Assembly: GCF_008629685.1 (NCBI RefSeq)
Contig: NZ_VWSF01000015.1
Coordinates: 90,551-154,550 of the forward strand
Reading direction: 5' to 3'
Length of the DNA: 64,000 nucleotides
Source of the DNA: Adhaeribacter rhizoryzae
Lineage (GTDB): Bacteria > Bacteroidota > Bacteroidia > Cytophagales > Hymenobacteraceae
Below are positions 37,417-45,708 of the stretch, piece after piece (the stretch's first letter is position 1; each line of letters begins with the position of its first letter). Position numbers and translations under genes: made by a program. A model generated the notes under the pieces. It made no database searches and was not told the origin of the DNA. It worked only from the letters and a program-made list of their open reading frames with translations.

Positions 37417-37890
37417 ATGGACAACCAACAAAAATTAGAAAGAATATTAAGAGTTTACTATAATGCATCTTTGCAAAAGCCTGAAAAGCTAATATATTTT
37501 CATGATAATTATGTTTCTACTGAAAGCAGTTTACCTTGGCAAGATGTAAACAAAATATTATCTGAATTAGTAGACCTCAATTATATAGAACGGAAAAAAG
37601 ATAATGAAAACAGCCACTACTTTTCCATTACTCGTAAGGGGATTGAATTTATAAAAAGTGGTGGATATGAAGGAATAATACAAAGGGAAATAGCCAAACA
37701 AAAAGCAATTGAACTTAAAGAAGAAGAAGAAAGTGCTGCAAGAAAAGCTACCGTAGAACAAGCTAAAATTGCAGCCGAAGCTTTAGATGAATCTAGGAGG
37801 GCAAGACAGATAGCCCAAAATGCCTTATGGGTTTCAATAATTTTAGGATTATCGGCAACAGCAGCAGCAGTTTTTGCACTACTAAAATGA
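37417..37890 (+). CDS. Hypothetical membrane-anchored protein with winged-helix-like N-terminus
   Basis: This is 157 residues from the ATG at 37417; an upstream ATG at 37396 adds seven residues. About 1-75 looks like a winged helix: PWQDVNKILSELVDLNYIER, then HYFSITRKGIEFIKSGG. A charged, Ala-rich coiled coil follows (about 80-132), and one C-terminal membrane helix (about 134-154, WVSIILGLSATAAAVFALL) ends in the cytoplasm-facing Lys. This order suggests a membrane-tethered regulator or sensor paired with the preceding gene. The gene is AT-rich like its partner and ends with TGA, unusual among its neighbours, which mostly use TAA or TAG. I recognise no named family. Confidence 0.65.
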   Translation: MDNQQKLERILRVYYNASLQKPEKLIYFHDNYVSTESSLPWQDVNKILSELVDLNYIERKKDNENSHYFSITRKGIEFIKSGGYEGIIQREIAKQKAIELKEEEESAARKATVEQAKIAAEALDESRRARQIAQNALWVSIILGLSATAAAVFALLK

Positions 37891-37991
37891 AGTAGGATAA
37901 ATTAAGACTACAGGATAACAAAACAATTAATGCTTCTTATTACTTATTTGAGGCTAAATAAATATGAAGCCGATATAAAAGATGTAAGTTA

Positions 37992-38662
37992 TCATGCTAC
38001 CAAAGCACTAAGAGAAGTCCACAATTGCATAGAGCCAGGATTGTTACACAGGGCAATAGCATGCCCACCCTGGGGAATATATGTAAACTAGCCGGAACTT
38101 TATGATTCAGCAGGGCTTGGTAAAACAGAATACTATTGTGCGGACTCACGGCCTTATCATTGGCTGCATGAACTAAAAAGGCTGGCGGAGTGGCTGCAGT
38201 TACCTGTAACTCATTCGAAAACTTTTCTACTAGCTTTTTAGAAGGCTTATTGCCTAACAGGTTGTTTCTGCTGCCGGTATGCACATAATTGCCCAGGTTA
38301 ATGACAGGAGAAACAAGTATCATAAAATTGGGCCGGAAAGATATCTTATCATAGATATCGTGAATGGCAGCTACATCTTCCGGGTAAGTACCCAGCGTAG
38401 CAGCCAAATGCCCACCCGCTGAAGAACCCATGATACCTATTTTCTCCGGGTTAATACCTCACTTTGCCACATTTGCTCTTATTACACGAACTGCCCGCTG
38501 TGCATCCTGCAATGGGCCAAGGTGCCTCTCCTTCAGGTCCGGTGAGTTAGATAAACGGTAGTTGAGTACAAAAGCACTGATGCCCATAGTATTAAACCAC
38601 TTTGCCAATTGCAGTCCGCTAATTACATAAGCTAAGCTGCTAGTTAAAACAGCCTTGTTAAG
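37992..38662 (-). pseudogene. Decayed alpha/beta-hydrolase (acetyl-esterase-like) gene
   Basis: On the minus strand a family-typical sequence can be followed: GLQLAKWFNTMGISAFVLNY, RAVRVIRANVAK, stop, GINPEKIGIMGSSAGGHLAA and PPAFLVHAANDKAVSPHNS. The TGA at 38461-38459 stands where the family normally has Trp, as in KWGINPEKIG, so TGG changed to TGA. Near the end, a one-base deletion moves the frame away from the correct PQGGHAIALCNNPGSMQLW tail, which ends at 37992. The N-terminus is also degraded. The nucleophile motif GSSAGG and the Asp of AANDKAVS remain. The enzyme would have removed acetyl groups from plant-type or other glycans. It is no longer functional as read. Confidence 0.8.
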
Positions 38663-38714
38663 CTGAAATACTTACTTTTATTTATTACATATCCGCATAG
38701 AAAATATTTGGTTT

Positions 38715-38749
38715 ATAAAAAACAAGCACACCGTTGGGGTGTGCTTGTT
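38715..38749 (-). terminator. Intrinsic terminator of the M28 peptidase gene
   Basis: A perfect 12-bp stem AACAAGCACACC/GGTGTGCTTGTT with a 5-base loop is followed on the minus strand by a TTTTTT run. It lies 74 bases after the peptidase stop. Confidence 0.9.
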
Positions 38750-38823
38750 AGATGAAAATCACCAGCATAAATCTAAAATATGGCCTTGCAATCCATTGCT
38801 TACTATCCTTTATAGAAGCGCAC

Positions 38824-40377
38824 CTAGTTTAGGCCACCTCTTCGGGTTGGTTTCCCAGGCACAGGCCATTTAGCAGGTTCTCCGGTTTTGATATTTATGG
38901 GTAAAACACTTTTATCCCGGGAAGTCTTATTCGGGTCTTCGCTGGCCATGTATGCTAGTATTGCCGTCAGAATAGCATTGCTTCGTACGTCGTCGAACAC
39001 GATTTTATCATAGGTATCGCGGTTGGTGTGCCAGGTATAAGTACCGTAAGACCAATTTAAAGAACTTAAAGAAAAAGCCGGTACGCCCGCCGCTACGAAA
39101 GAGGCGAAATCCGAGCCACCCGTACCAGGAGTGCCCGGGAAACTGGTTTGAATCTGCGACCGGATAGGCTGGGGAACTTCGGTTAACCAGCGGCCTACAT
39201 ATTCATACGCATTCAAAAAGCCTTGCCCCGAAATGTTTACCACCCGCCCGGTTCCTTTATCCTGGTTAAATACCGCCTGAATATTGGGTATCATTGCCGG
39301 ATGGTCTTCTACAAAGGCCCGGGAACCGTTTAAGCCCTGCTCTTCGCTGCCCCAATGGCCCACTAAAATAGTACGCTTGGGATTGGGGTATACTTTTTTC
39401 AGAATGCGCATGGCTTCCATCATGGTTAATGTACCGGTACCATTATCGGTAGCGCCCGTACCACCATCCCACGAATCAAAATGCGCCGATAGAATTATAT
39501 ATTCTTCTGGTTTTTCGGTGCCTTTAATTTCAGCTATCGTGTTAAAGGCAGGCACTACGCCTTTTTCTTTCGATTCCGTGTGTACTCTGATTTTTGGTTT
39601 ATGCCCGGATTCTGTTAGCCGGTAAAGCAATCCATAATCTTCCAGGGAGATATCTACCGTGGGTATTTTTTTGGTGTTGGCCCCGAATATTTTATTTACC
39701 CCAAAACCATTAGACCAGTTTGATTGCACAACGCCGGCAGCACCCGCTTTTTCCAGCGCTACTGGTAAGGTACGAGCCGTATAGCCGGTATTACGCAGGC
39801 GTTTCTGCCAGGCTTCGGTGTGCGCCGTACGTTGCTTTTTCATTTTTTCTAACGATGCTGGGGTGGCAAATTCCTGCCAGTTATAATCTGGCCGGCCGGT
39901 AGGCTGGTGCATCGAAACCAGCACAAATTTTCCTTTTACCGTTGGTAGCCATTTCTGAAAAGCCAAAGAATCCGCTACTTCCGGAATAATAATTACTTCG
40001 GCTGTTACCGCTTTTTTCATGTTTGGACTCCAGGCCAGTTGCATGCCTTCCAGGGTCTTGGTTCGCGGATACACCATATCCATATGCGAGGTACCTCTTT
40101 CCCAGCCGCGCCACTCTCCCCATTTTTCGGTTCGGGCTGTTATGCCCCAGTCCGTATACTTAGCCACTGCCCAATCATTGGCTTGTTTCATTTGGGGAGT
40201 GCCTACTAACCGGGGGCCAATCACATCCATTAATTCATGGGCTAATTTTTCTACTTGTGAATTCTCCTGCGCCTCTTTTATAATGTTGTTAACTACCGGT
40301 TGGTTGCTTTGGGCAATAGCTAAGCTACCCGACAACAGAAAAGAAAGGAGGAGCAAATTGGTAATACTTCTTCGCAT
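38824..40377 (-). CDS. M28-family zinc metallopeptidase (carboxypeptidase Q-like)
   Basis: I start at the ATG at 40377, which opens a signal peptide (LLLLSFLLSGSLAIAQ); an upstream ATG adds 11 residues that precede the hydrophobic core. The 517-residue product is exported. A PA-type insert lies in the first half and the M28 catalytic domain in the second. Zinc ligands and catalytic residues are visible: SAHFDSWDGGTGATDNGTG (His, Asp), WGSEEQGLNGSRA (Glu-Glu), FNQDKGTG (Asp) and YTWHTNRDTYD (His). It probably cleaves dipeptides or N-terminal residues in the periplasm. It lies alone between an esterase pseudogene and a RadC remnant and is transcribed singly, with its own terminator. Confidence 0.93.
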   Translation of the reverse strand: MRRSITNLLLLSFLLSGSLAIAQSNQPVVNNIIKEAQENSQVEKLAHELMDVIGPRLVGTPQMKQANDWAVAKYTDWGITARTEKWGEWRGWERGTSHMDMVYPRTKTLEGMQLAWSPNMKKAVTAEVIIIPEVADSLAFQKWLPTVKGKFVLVSMHQPTGRPDYNWQEFATPASLEKMKKQRTAHTEAWQKRLRNTGYTARTLPVALEKAGAAGVVQSNWSNGFGVNKIFGANTKKIPTVDISLEDYGLLYRLTESGHKPKIRVHTESKEKGVVPAFNTIAEIKGTEKPEEYIILSAHFDSWDGGTGATDNGTGTLTMMEAMRILKKVYPNPKRTILVGHWGSEEQGLNGSRAFVEDHPAMIPNIQAVFNQDKGTGRVVNISGQGFLNAYEYVGRWLTEVPQPIRSQIQTSFPGTPGTGGSDFASFVAAGVPAFSLSSLNWSYGTYTWHTNRDTYDKIVFDDVRSNAILTAILAYMASEDPNKTSRDKSVLPINIKTGEPAKWPVPGKPTRRGGLN

Positions 40378-40623
40378 GTAACTTAATTTTGGATAGCAAT
40401 TAGAAGCCAAGGTACAGAATAAATGAAAACTGTTTAAGCTGATTGCTATTTTCTATTGTAAATACTTAGGTGCAAACATAGCAGAAACTCCTGGCTTAGA
40501 AATAAACCAGCCGGTAAATAATCCCAAGCAGGTACTTAAGGCAGTTACTTAATTGTTAAAGCAGCTAAATTATCTGTTAAAGCTCAGAAAACCGGTATTA
40601 GCGGCGGTGAACGCTAGTTTAAC

Positions 40624-40790
40624 TCAAATCAATACTTCATCGGCAAAACTAAAGTAAGTATCCTGTGGCGTTAGGATTACATGGTCCAGCACTTTAATGC
40701 CAAACAGCTCCCCCGCTTAGTTGAGCTGTTTTATAAGCTGCTTATCTGAAGCGCAGGTTACCCTGAAAATAGCGGGCCGCCAGCCGGGCG
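40624..40790 (-). pseudogene. RadC-family JAB-domain gene, C-terminal remnant
   Basis: On the minus strand the end of a RadC-like protein can be read: ASDKQLIKQLN, stop, AGELFGIKVLDHVILTPQDT then YFSFADEVLI and a TGA at 40626-40624. The TAA within the run and a further shift near GNL show decay. RadC genes in this phylum often belong to integrative or defence-linked elements, so the fragment is a marker of a lost mobile element. Confidence 0.7.
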
Positions 40791-40858
40791 ATGATAAAAT
40801 ATGCTTATACGTAGTTGCAATATTCAACTTGGTTTCTGAAAATATTACCCTGCCTAAT

Positions 40859-43033
40859 TTATTTCAAATTAATTGCTTTTATGCCCTCGTGCGTTGATAT
40901 TACTGGCTTTATACTGCCATCGGAGTTAAATTCCAGCTTATCTATGCAAACTTCGCGGTTAAAACCGGCCGCATCGCCCATGGTAATTCCTTTGGGGTAG
41001 TTAAAGCGGTGATAAACCAGGTACCACTCGTCTTTGCCCGGAATTTGCAGCACCGCATTGTGGCCCGTACCATAAATGCTGGCTTCCAGGTTTTTAGCAA
41101 TAACCAAATTATTGGCCGGCACCTTAATTTTGCCCAGCGGCGAAGTGGCTGTGCCGTAACGTACGCGGTAATTAGGGCTGCGCGTATCATCTTCCGACCA
41201 CATAAAATAATAAGTGCCGTTGCGGTAAAAGGCATAAGCGCCTTCCCGGAAAGTAGCATCGGGGGTTAATATTTTGGTAGTGCCGGGTTTTAACGAAACC
41301 ATATCGGTATTTAATTCGGCGCCGGCCATGTAACCGTTGCCCCAGTACAAATAACTCTTTTGGGTTTTCGGGTCGGTAAAAACATCCGGATCAATTTGCT
41401 GGCCGTTTTTAATACCTTCCGGAAAAGCCGCAATCAACGGTTTGCCGGAATCCACAAAAGGCCCGGTAGGGTTATCGGCCACAGCAACGCCTATTTTTTG
41501 AGCAGCCGTGAAATAATAAAAATATTTGTACTGGCCGTTAATTTTCTTTTCGATGATGCAGGGTGCCCAGGCATTGCGTTTGGCCCAGCTTACGTCTTTG
41601 GGCAAGTCCAGGATTACACCTTCATCCTGCCAATCTACTAAATTAGTAGAAGAGAAAGTTTTGAAATACGTGCCCGACCAACCCGTAAAACCATCGCTGG
41701 TGGGGTAAATATAAAACTTACCGGTTTTTTCGGCATACAACACATCGGGGTCGGCATAATAACCTTCCAGAGCTGGGTTATGAGCTTCTTTGGCAACCAC
41801 CTGGTAGGTTTGCGGTGCTTTTCCGGCTATGGTTACGTTATAATTTATTGGTCCGGCCGTAAAATTCTGCGCCGTCTGTGGGTTTATGGTTACTCCCGGA
41901 AAGAGCATAAATTCCGGGTTAAAAGCACTTAGATTAGTGCCGGCTTTTACCGGCAGGGTAAGTTTTTTATTAACCGTATCTAAGGCAATATTTATTTTTT
42001 TTAACCCATTGCCGCGCGCCGATAGCATGGCATCATCCGCAGAGCCCCACTTGGTTACCAAGGCTTCAGCTTCTTGGGCCGTAATGGGCAGCACGGTGCC
42101 GTGGCGGGGATGAAAATTCATGGACACTTCCTGGTCGATAACCGAAAAATTCTGTAAATCCTGGCTTTTGGTAAACTGGTACTTGCCTTTGGTATACACA
42201 TCGTACATTAAAATATAGCCTTCACCGTTGTTTAGTTTAAACACGCCCGAGCCTTCTACCGGGTCTTTGGTTTGCTGCAAATATTTATCCTGTAACACAT
42301 AGCCTTCGGTTAGTTTATCCGATACCGCCATTTTTATACCGGCGCCTTCGCCTTCAGTTTTAAAGAACAAGTGGTACTTGCCGTCTTTTAAAATAATATC
42401 GCCATCAATGCAGGCCCCGTTGTTTGGGCTGAAAAAGAGTTGCTTGGGTGTAGTTTCTAAACCGGTAAATTCTTTGTTGGCATAGGCATAATATATTTTA
42501 TCCGGATCGTTGCCGTGCTTCATTGAGAAGTAAATCATATATTTTTTGGCCGATGGATCATAAATAGTTTGGGGTGCCCAAACCCGCAGTAAGTTCTCCT
42601 GACCCGGAAATTGCTTTTGAATATTTACCACACTGGAAGCCCAGTTAATTAAATCGGTTGATTTTAACAGCACCATGGCCCGGTTAGAGCTCCAGCCGTT
42701 AGCCGAAACCATATCGGTTACTACCATGTAAAACGTTTTGCCATCGGCACCCCGCAAAATATGCGGGTCGCGTACGCCCCCAGTGGAACTAATTTGGGCG
42801 GAGCTTATTACGGGTTTGTTGTTGTTAAGCGCCCGGAAATTATACCCATCGTTACTTAAAGCAAAACGAATGGCTTCTTCGCTTTTTTGATTACCGGTAA
42901 AGTAGGTAAATAAATAAGCGCTGTACTTAGTTTCCGGAATAGCGGTAGCAGCTCCCTTACCGGCACTGCTGGTTGGTTGCTGTTTACAGGCAAATAAGAA
43001 TAAACCCAGAAATAGTAAAAGGCAATTTTTCAC
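40859..43033 (-). CDS. Lipoprotein with two GH43-type beta-propeller domains
   Basis: This 724-residue lipoprotein has a signal peptide ending LFLFAC (Cys16). The first five-bladed propeller (about 40-310) shows GGVRDPHILRG, VWAPQTIYDPSAKKYMIYFS and VEGSGVFKLNNG. A short linker domain (about 325-400) resembles a DUF5018-type beta sandwich (KLTLPVKAGTNLSAFNPEFM). The second propeller (about 405-700) has GYYADPDVLYAEKTGKFYIY, NAWAPCIIEKK, QIDPDVFTDPKTQKSYLYWG and FREGAYAFYRNGTYYFMWS. Each half carries the acidic residues expected for GH43 enzymes, which cleave arabinose, xylose or galactose linkages. A tandem arrangement of two propellers on one surface lipoprotein is less common. The family call is secure; the substrate is unknown. 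It is transcribed alone. Confidence 0.9.
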   Translation of the reverse strand: MKNCLLLFLGLFLFACKQQPTSSAGKGAATAIPETKYSAYLFTYFTGNQKSEEAIRFALSNDGYNFRALNNNKPVISSAQISSTGGVRDPHILRGADGKTFYMVVTDMVSANGWSSNRAMVLLKSTDLINWASSVVNIQKQFPGQENLLRVWAPQTIYDPSAKKYMIYFSMKHGNDPDKIYYAYANKEFTGLETTPKQLFFSPNNGACIDGDIILKDGKYHLFFKTEGEGAGIKMAVSDKLTEGYVLQDKYLQQTKDPVEGSGVFKLNNGEGYILMYDVYTKGKYQFTKSQDLQNFSVIDQEVSMNFHPRHGTVLPITAQEAEALVTKWGSADDAMLSARGNGLKKINIALDTVNKKLTLPVKAGTNLSAFNPEFMLFPGVTINPQTAQNFTAGPINYNVTIAGKAPQTYQVVAKEAHNPALEGYYADPDVLYAEKTGKFYIYPTSDGFTGWSGTYFKTFSSTNLVDWQDEGVILDLPKDVSWAKRNAWAPCIIEKKINGQYKYFYYFTAAQKIGVAVADNPTGPFVDSGKPLIAAFPEGIKNGQQIDPDVFTDPKTQKSYLYWGNGYMAGAELNTDMVSLKPGTTKILTPDATFREGAYAFYRNGTYYFMWSEDDTRSPNYRVRYGTATSPLGKIKVPANNLVIAKNLEASIYGTGHNAVLQIPGKDEWYLVYHRFNYPKGITMGDAAGFNREVCIDKLEFNSDGSIKPVISTHEGIKAINLK

Positions 43034-43454
43034 GTGTTCTATTTTTAATTATTAATTTAAATCATAGACCTGTTCGGCCGGAAAATCCTGCTCAGTTTTT
43101 CACCCAAAAATTCTGTTTTGGGTAAACCGCGGTATAAATATTAGGGCGTAAAGGTATAAGCTGCCGGCGGCAATAAAAAATTGGTAGCCTGGAGTTAGTA
43201 GCCAAACTCTGCAATATTTAATTAGCTTGTTTTTGTGGAAGTAGCCGGGTTATCACTGCCTCTATTAATATTTTACCGCCGGTAGCTTAGGTACCGCACT
43301 TTGATTTTATTCTGAAGAGAAGCAATATTTTAGGAGATTCGGTTAACCTTGTAACTGGGTTTACGAGCGCGTTTGGTTTTAAATACTTGGCTATGCCCGC
43401 CAGAGTCTTGATTTGTACAAGGTTTAAAATATTGGTTATTCGCTAATCCAGAAC
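43034..43454. other. Intergenic region, nothing recognised
   Basis: About 420 bases between the GH43 protein and the TSUP permease. No gene, clear terminator or repeat was seen. Confidence 0.4.
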
Positions 43455-44318
43455 TTAGAAAATACTCTTATAAATCGTATAAGCCGATATAATTATAATA
43501 ATAATCCCGACCAGGCGCATCATGGTTTTGGGTTTTACTTTTTTGGCCAGCACCGCCCCCACAGGAGCCGCCAGTACGCCGCCCAAAATTAAAGCCAGCA
43601 CCACGGGCCAACTATCCAGGCCAACAAAAAACAGGAAAACGCCGGTACTAAAAAAAGCCACAAAGAATTCGGCGGTATTTACGGTACCAATGGTTTCCTG
43701 GGGCGTTTTACCCTGAAAAATAAGGTTAGAAGTTACAATGGGTCCCCAGCCGCCGCCCCCTACGGCATCCAGAAAGCCACCCGTAATACCCAATAAAAAT
43801 ACCCGCCGCAAGCGCTCTACTGTTGGCAACACCCGGAAACTTTTAACTAAAATCAAAATTCCCATAATGAGCAGGTAACCCGATATATAAGGTTTAATCA
43901 AGTCCCCGTTCAGCACCTCCGATATAAGATAAGCGCCAATTACAGCACCCAACACCCCCGGAATAACAATGCGAAAGAAAAGCGCTTTATTAACATTTTG
44001 CAGAAACAAATGCGATAAGCCCGAAACGCCCGTGGTAAAAACTTCGGCCGTATGCACACTGGCCGAGGCTACAGCCGGCGGCAAACCAAACGTTAATAGC
44101 AAGGTAGAGCAACTAACCCCATAAGCCATTCCCAGGGTGCCATCGATGAGTTGGGCCAGAAAGCCGGCTCCCAAAATTGTAAAGAAACGCTGGTCCAAAG
44201 AAAATACCGGAGGTTCAGCAGAAAAGAAAAGCACCTTTACTACCAGAAAAATCAGCAGGCAAACCTTCAGCGCAATCATGATCGCACTAATGTGTTTCAA
44301 GGAAAGGCGGTGTACCAT
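43455..44318 (-). CDS. TSUP-family (TauE/SafE) membrane permease
   Basis: This 287-residue inner-membrane protein has about eight membrane segments. The duplicated TSUP signature is seen in GFLAQLIDGTLGMAYGVSCS and GITGGFLDAVGGGGWGPIVT. Family members export or import sulfite, sulfoacetate or other organosulfonates and some other anions; substrate cannot be read from sequence. It is divergent from a chromate resistance pair. Because chromate enters cells through sulfate routes, a shared oxyanion theme is possible, but this is inference. A degenerate copy of the 55-bp palindrome family lies in the divergent gap (44472-44519). The family call is secure. Confidence 0.88.
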   Translation of the reverse strand: MVHRLSLKHISAIMIALKVCLLIFLVVKVLFFSAEPPVFSLDQRFFTILGAGFLAQLIDGTLGMAYGVSCSTLLLTFGLPPAVASASVHTAEVFTTGVSGLSHLFLQNVNKALFFRIVIPGVLGAVIGAYLISEVLNGDLIKPYISGYLLIMGILILVKSFRVLPTVERLRRVFLLGITGGFLDAVGGGGWGPIVTSNLIFQGKTPQETIGTVNTAEFFVAFFSTGVFLFFVGLDSWPVVLALILGGVLAAPVGAVLAKKVKPKTMMRLVGIIIIIISAYTIYKSIF

Positions 44319-44471
44319 GATTTAGATTTAAGGGTGCTAAAACTATTTCTTCTGTTTCATTTTAATGCTTCTTAACCCAACAAGCATTTAAAATTAAAAA
44401 GGTTTTGCTAACGGATGTTATGTAAAATTAAAAGGAATATTTTCTATTAGCCTTCGGGCCCATCTCTGTTG

Positions 44472-44519
44472 TTCAGGCGGAAACTATTTGGCAGTTTGCT
44501 ACCTGGTTTCCACCTGAAT
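44472..44519. repeat. Degenerate copy of the 55-bp palindrome family
   Basis: TTCAGGCGGAAACTATTTGG (from 44472) is followed by an imperfect inverted arm TGGTTTCCACCTGAA. It matches the perfect copies at 47191-47247 and 57782-57836 but has several changes. It lies in the divergent gap between the TSUP and ChrB-AraC genes. The rest of this 490-base gap (44319-44808) is AT-rich with no supported gene. Confidence 0.65.
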
Positions 44520-44808
44520 AAAAGTTGTGAGTTTCTTTAACTGATTTTTTAACTAAGCTTCATATTTTAAAAACACGAAGTATTCATAATAGACAAACGT
44601 CTTGTTCTTTAATGGCGGTTATTAAATATTGGCTTAAAAATATTGCTATACTCTTTTATAAAGTAAAAGGATATTGCGTTTTTAAGTAAAATTGAAACAT
44701 AACTATTTTATTCAATTAACACTTTTTGCCTTGTGTAAGCTTTTAAATTTATAATTATTAATTTAATTAACCAATAAGTACCCAAGCGGCCAACCGCAAA
44801 AACAATTT

Positions 44809-45672
44809 ATGAAATGGATTACCCGCGAACGCCCCAAAATTGACCGGCTGGCCTGCCCATGGCTTATTAAAAGATTTATTGATGCCCAGGCCGAAATTAT
44901 TTATGCTCCGGATAAGGAAGTACAAAGTCAGGCGCAAACATTAGGGGCCATTCCGTTTGATATGCCGGATGTAGAGTTTAGCCATTACGAAGACCGCTGT
45001 ACGTTCGATTATTTTCTGCAGAAGTACGACTTAAAAGACCCGGCGCTCCAGACCATGGCCCTGGTAATTAGGGGTGCCGATACCGATGATCACAACCTAA
45101 GCAGCCAGTCGGCGGGTTTGTGGGCCATATCGGCGGGGCTGGCATTTAATATTAAAAATGATTATGAGTTGCTGGAAAAAGGTATGGTAATTTACGACGC
45201 CTTGTATAGTTGGGCCAAATACCTGCAACAAGAAAAACATACCACCAGCCCCACCGAAAATTTATTATTGCAGGTCTTTCAACAATACTTAGCCCAGGAG
45301 AAAGAGAATAATAAGAAAGTGCCCGATTGGGCCATCCACCTGAAAGAAATTATTCAGGACCAGATAGACACGAATTTAACCTTGAATTTATCCCAAATAT
45401 CGGAAGGCTTAAATGTACACCCGGCTTATTTATCGCGGCAGTTTTCTAAATATTTCGATAATCTTACTTTCGGGGAATATATCCGGAAGCTGCGCATCGA
45501 CAAAGCCATTCACCTGCTGCATCATACCCATCATTCTTTATCCGAAATTGCTTACCTCACCGGCTTTTCCGACCAAAGCCATTTTACCCGCATCTTTAAA
45601 AAGCATACAGGCCAGAATCCTTCGGACTACAAAAAAAACGTAAACAAAGGTAAAAAGAATACAAAAGGTTAA
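44809..45672 (+). CDS. ChrB-type chromate resistance domain fused to an AraC-family DNA-binding domain
   Basis: This 287-residue cytosolic protein joins two known modules. Residues about 1-140 match the chromate-resistance ChrB C-terminal domain: MKWITRERPKIDRLACPWLI, FIDAQAEIIYAPD, RCTFDYFLQKYDL, LVIRGADTDDHNLSSQSAGL and VIYDALYSW. Residues about 185-280 are an AraC double helix-turn-helix with TLNLSQISEGLNVHPAYLSR and then SLSEIAYLTGFSDQSHFTRI and FKKHTGQNPSDY. The ChrB part may sense chromate or act on it, and the AraC part would then control chrA, whose start lies 36 bases downstream. In typical chromate loci ChrB is a separate protein without this domain. Both domain calls are strong; the sensing role is inferred. 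Confidence 0.9.
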   Translation: MKWITRERPKIDRLACPWLIKRFIDAQAEIIYAPDKEVQSQAQTLGAIPFDMPDVEFSHYEDRCTFDYFLQKYDLKDPALQTMALVIRGADTDDHNLSSQSAGLWAISAGLAFNIKNDYELLEKGMVIYDALYSWAKYLQQEKHTTSPTENLLLQVFQQYLAQEKENNKKVPDWAIHLKEIIQDQIDTNLTLNLSQISEGLNVHPAYLSRQFSKYFDNLTFGEYIRKLRIDKAIHLLHHTHHSLSEIAYLTGFSDQSHFTRIFKKHTGQNPSDYKKNVNKGKKNTKG

Positions 45673-45708
45673 AAACCTTCTATTTTATCCGGAAACGGTT
45701 CTTTAACC

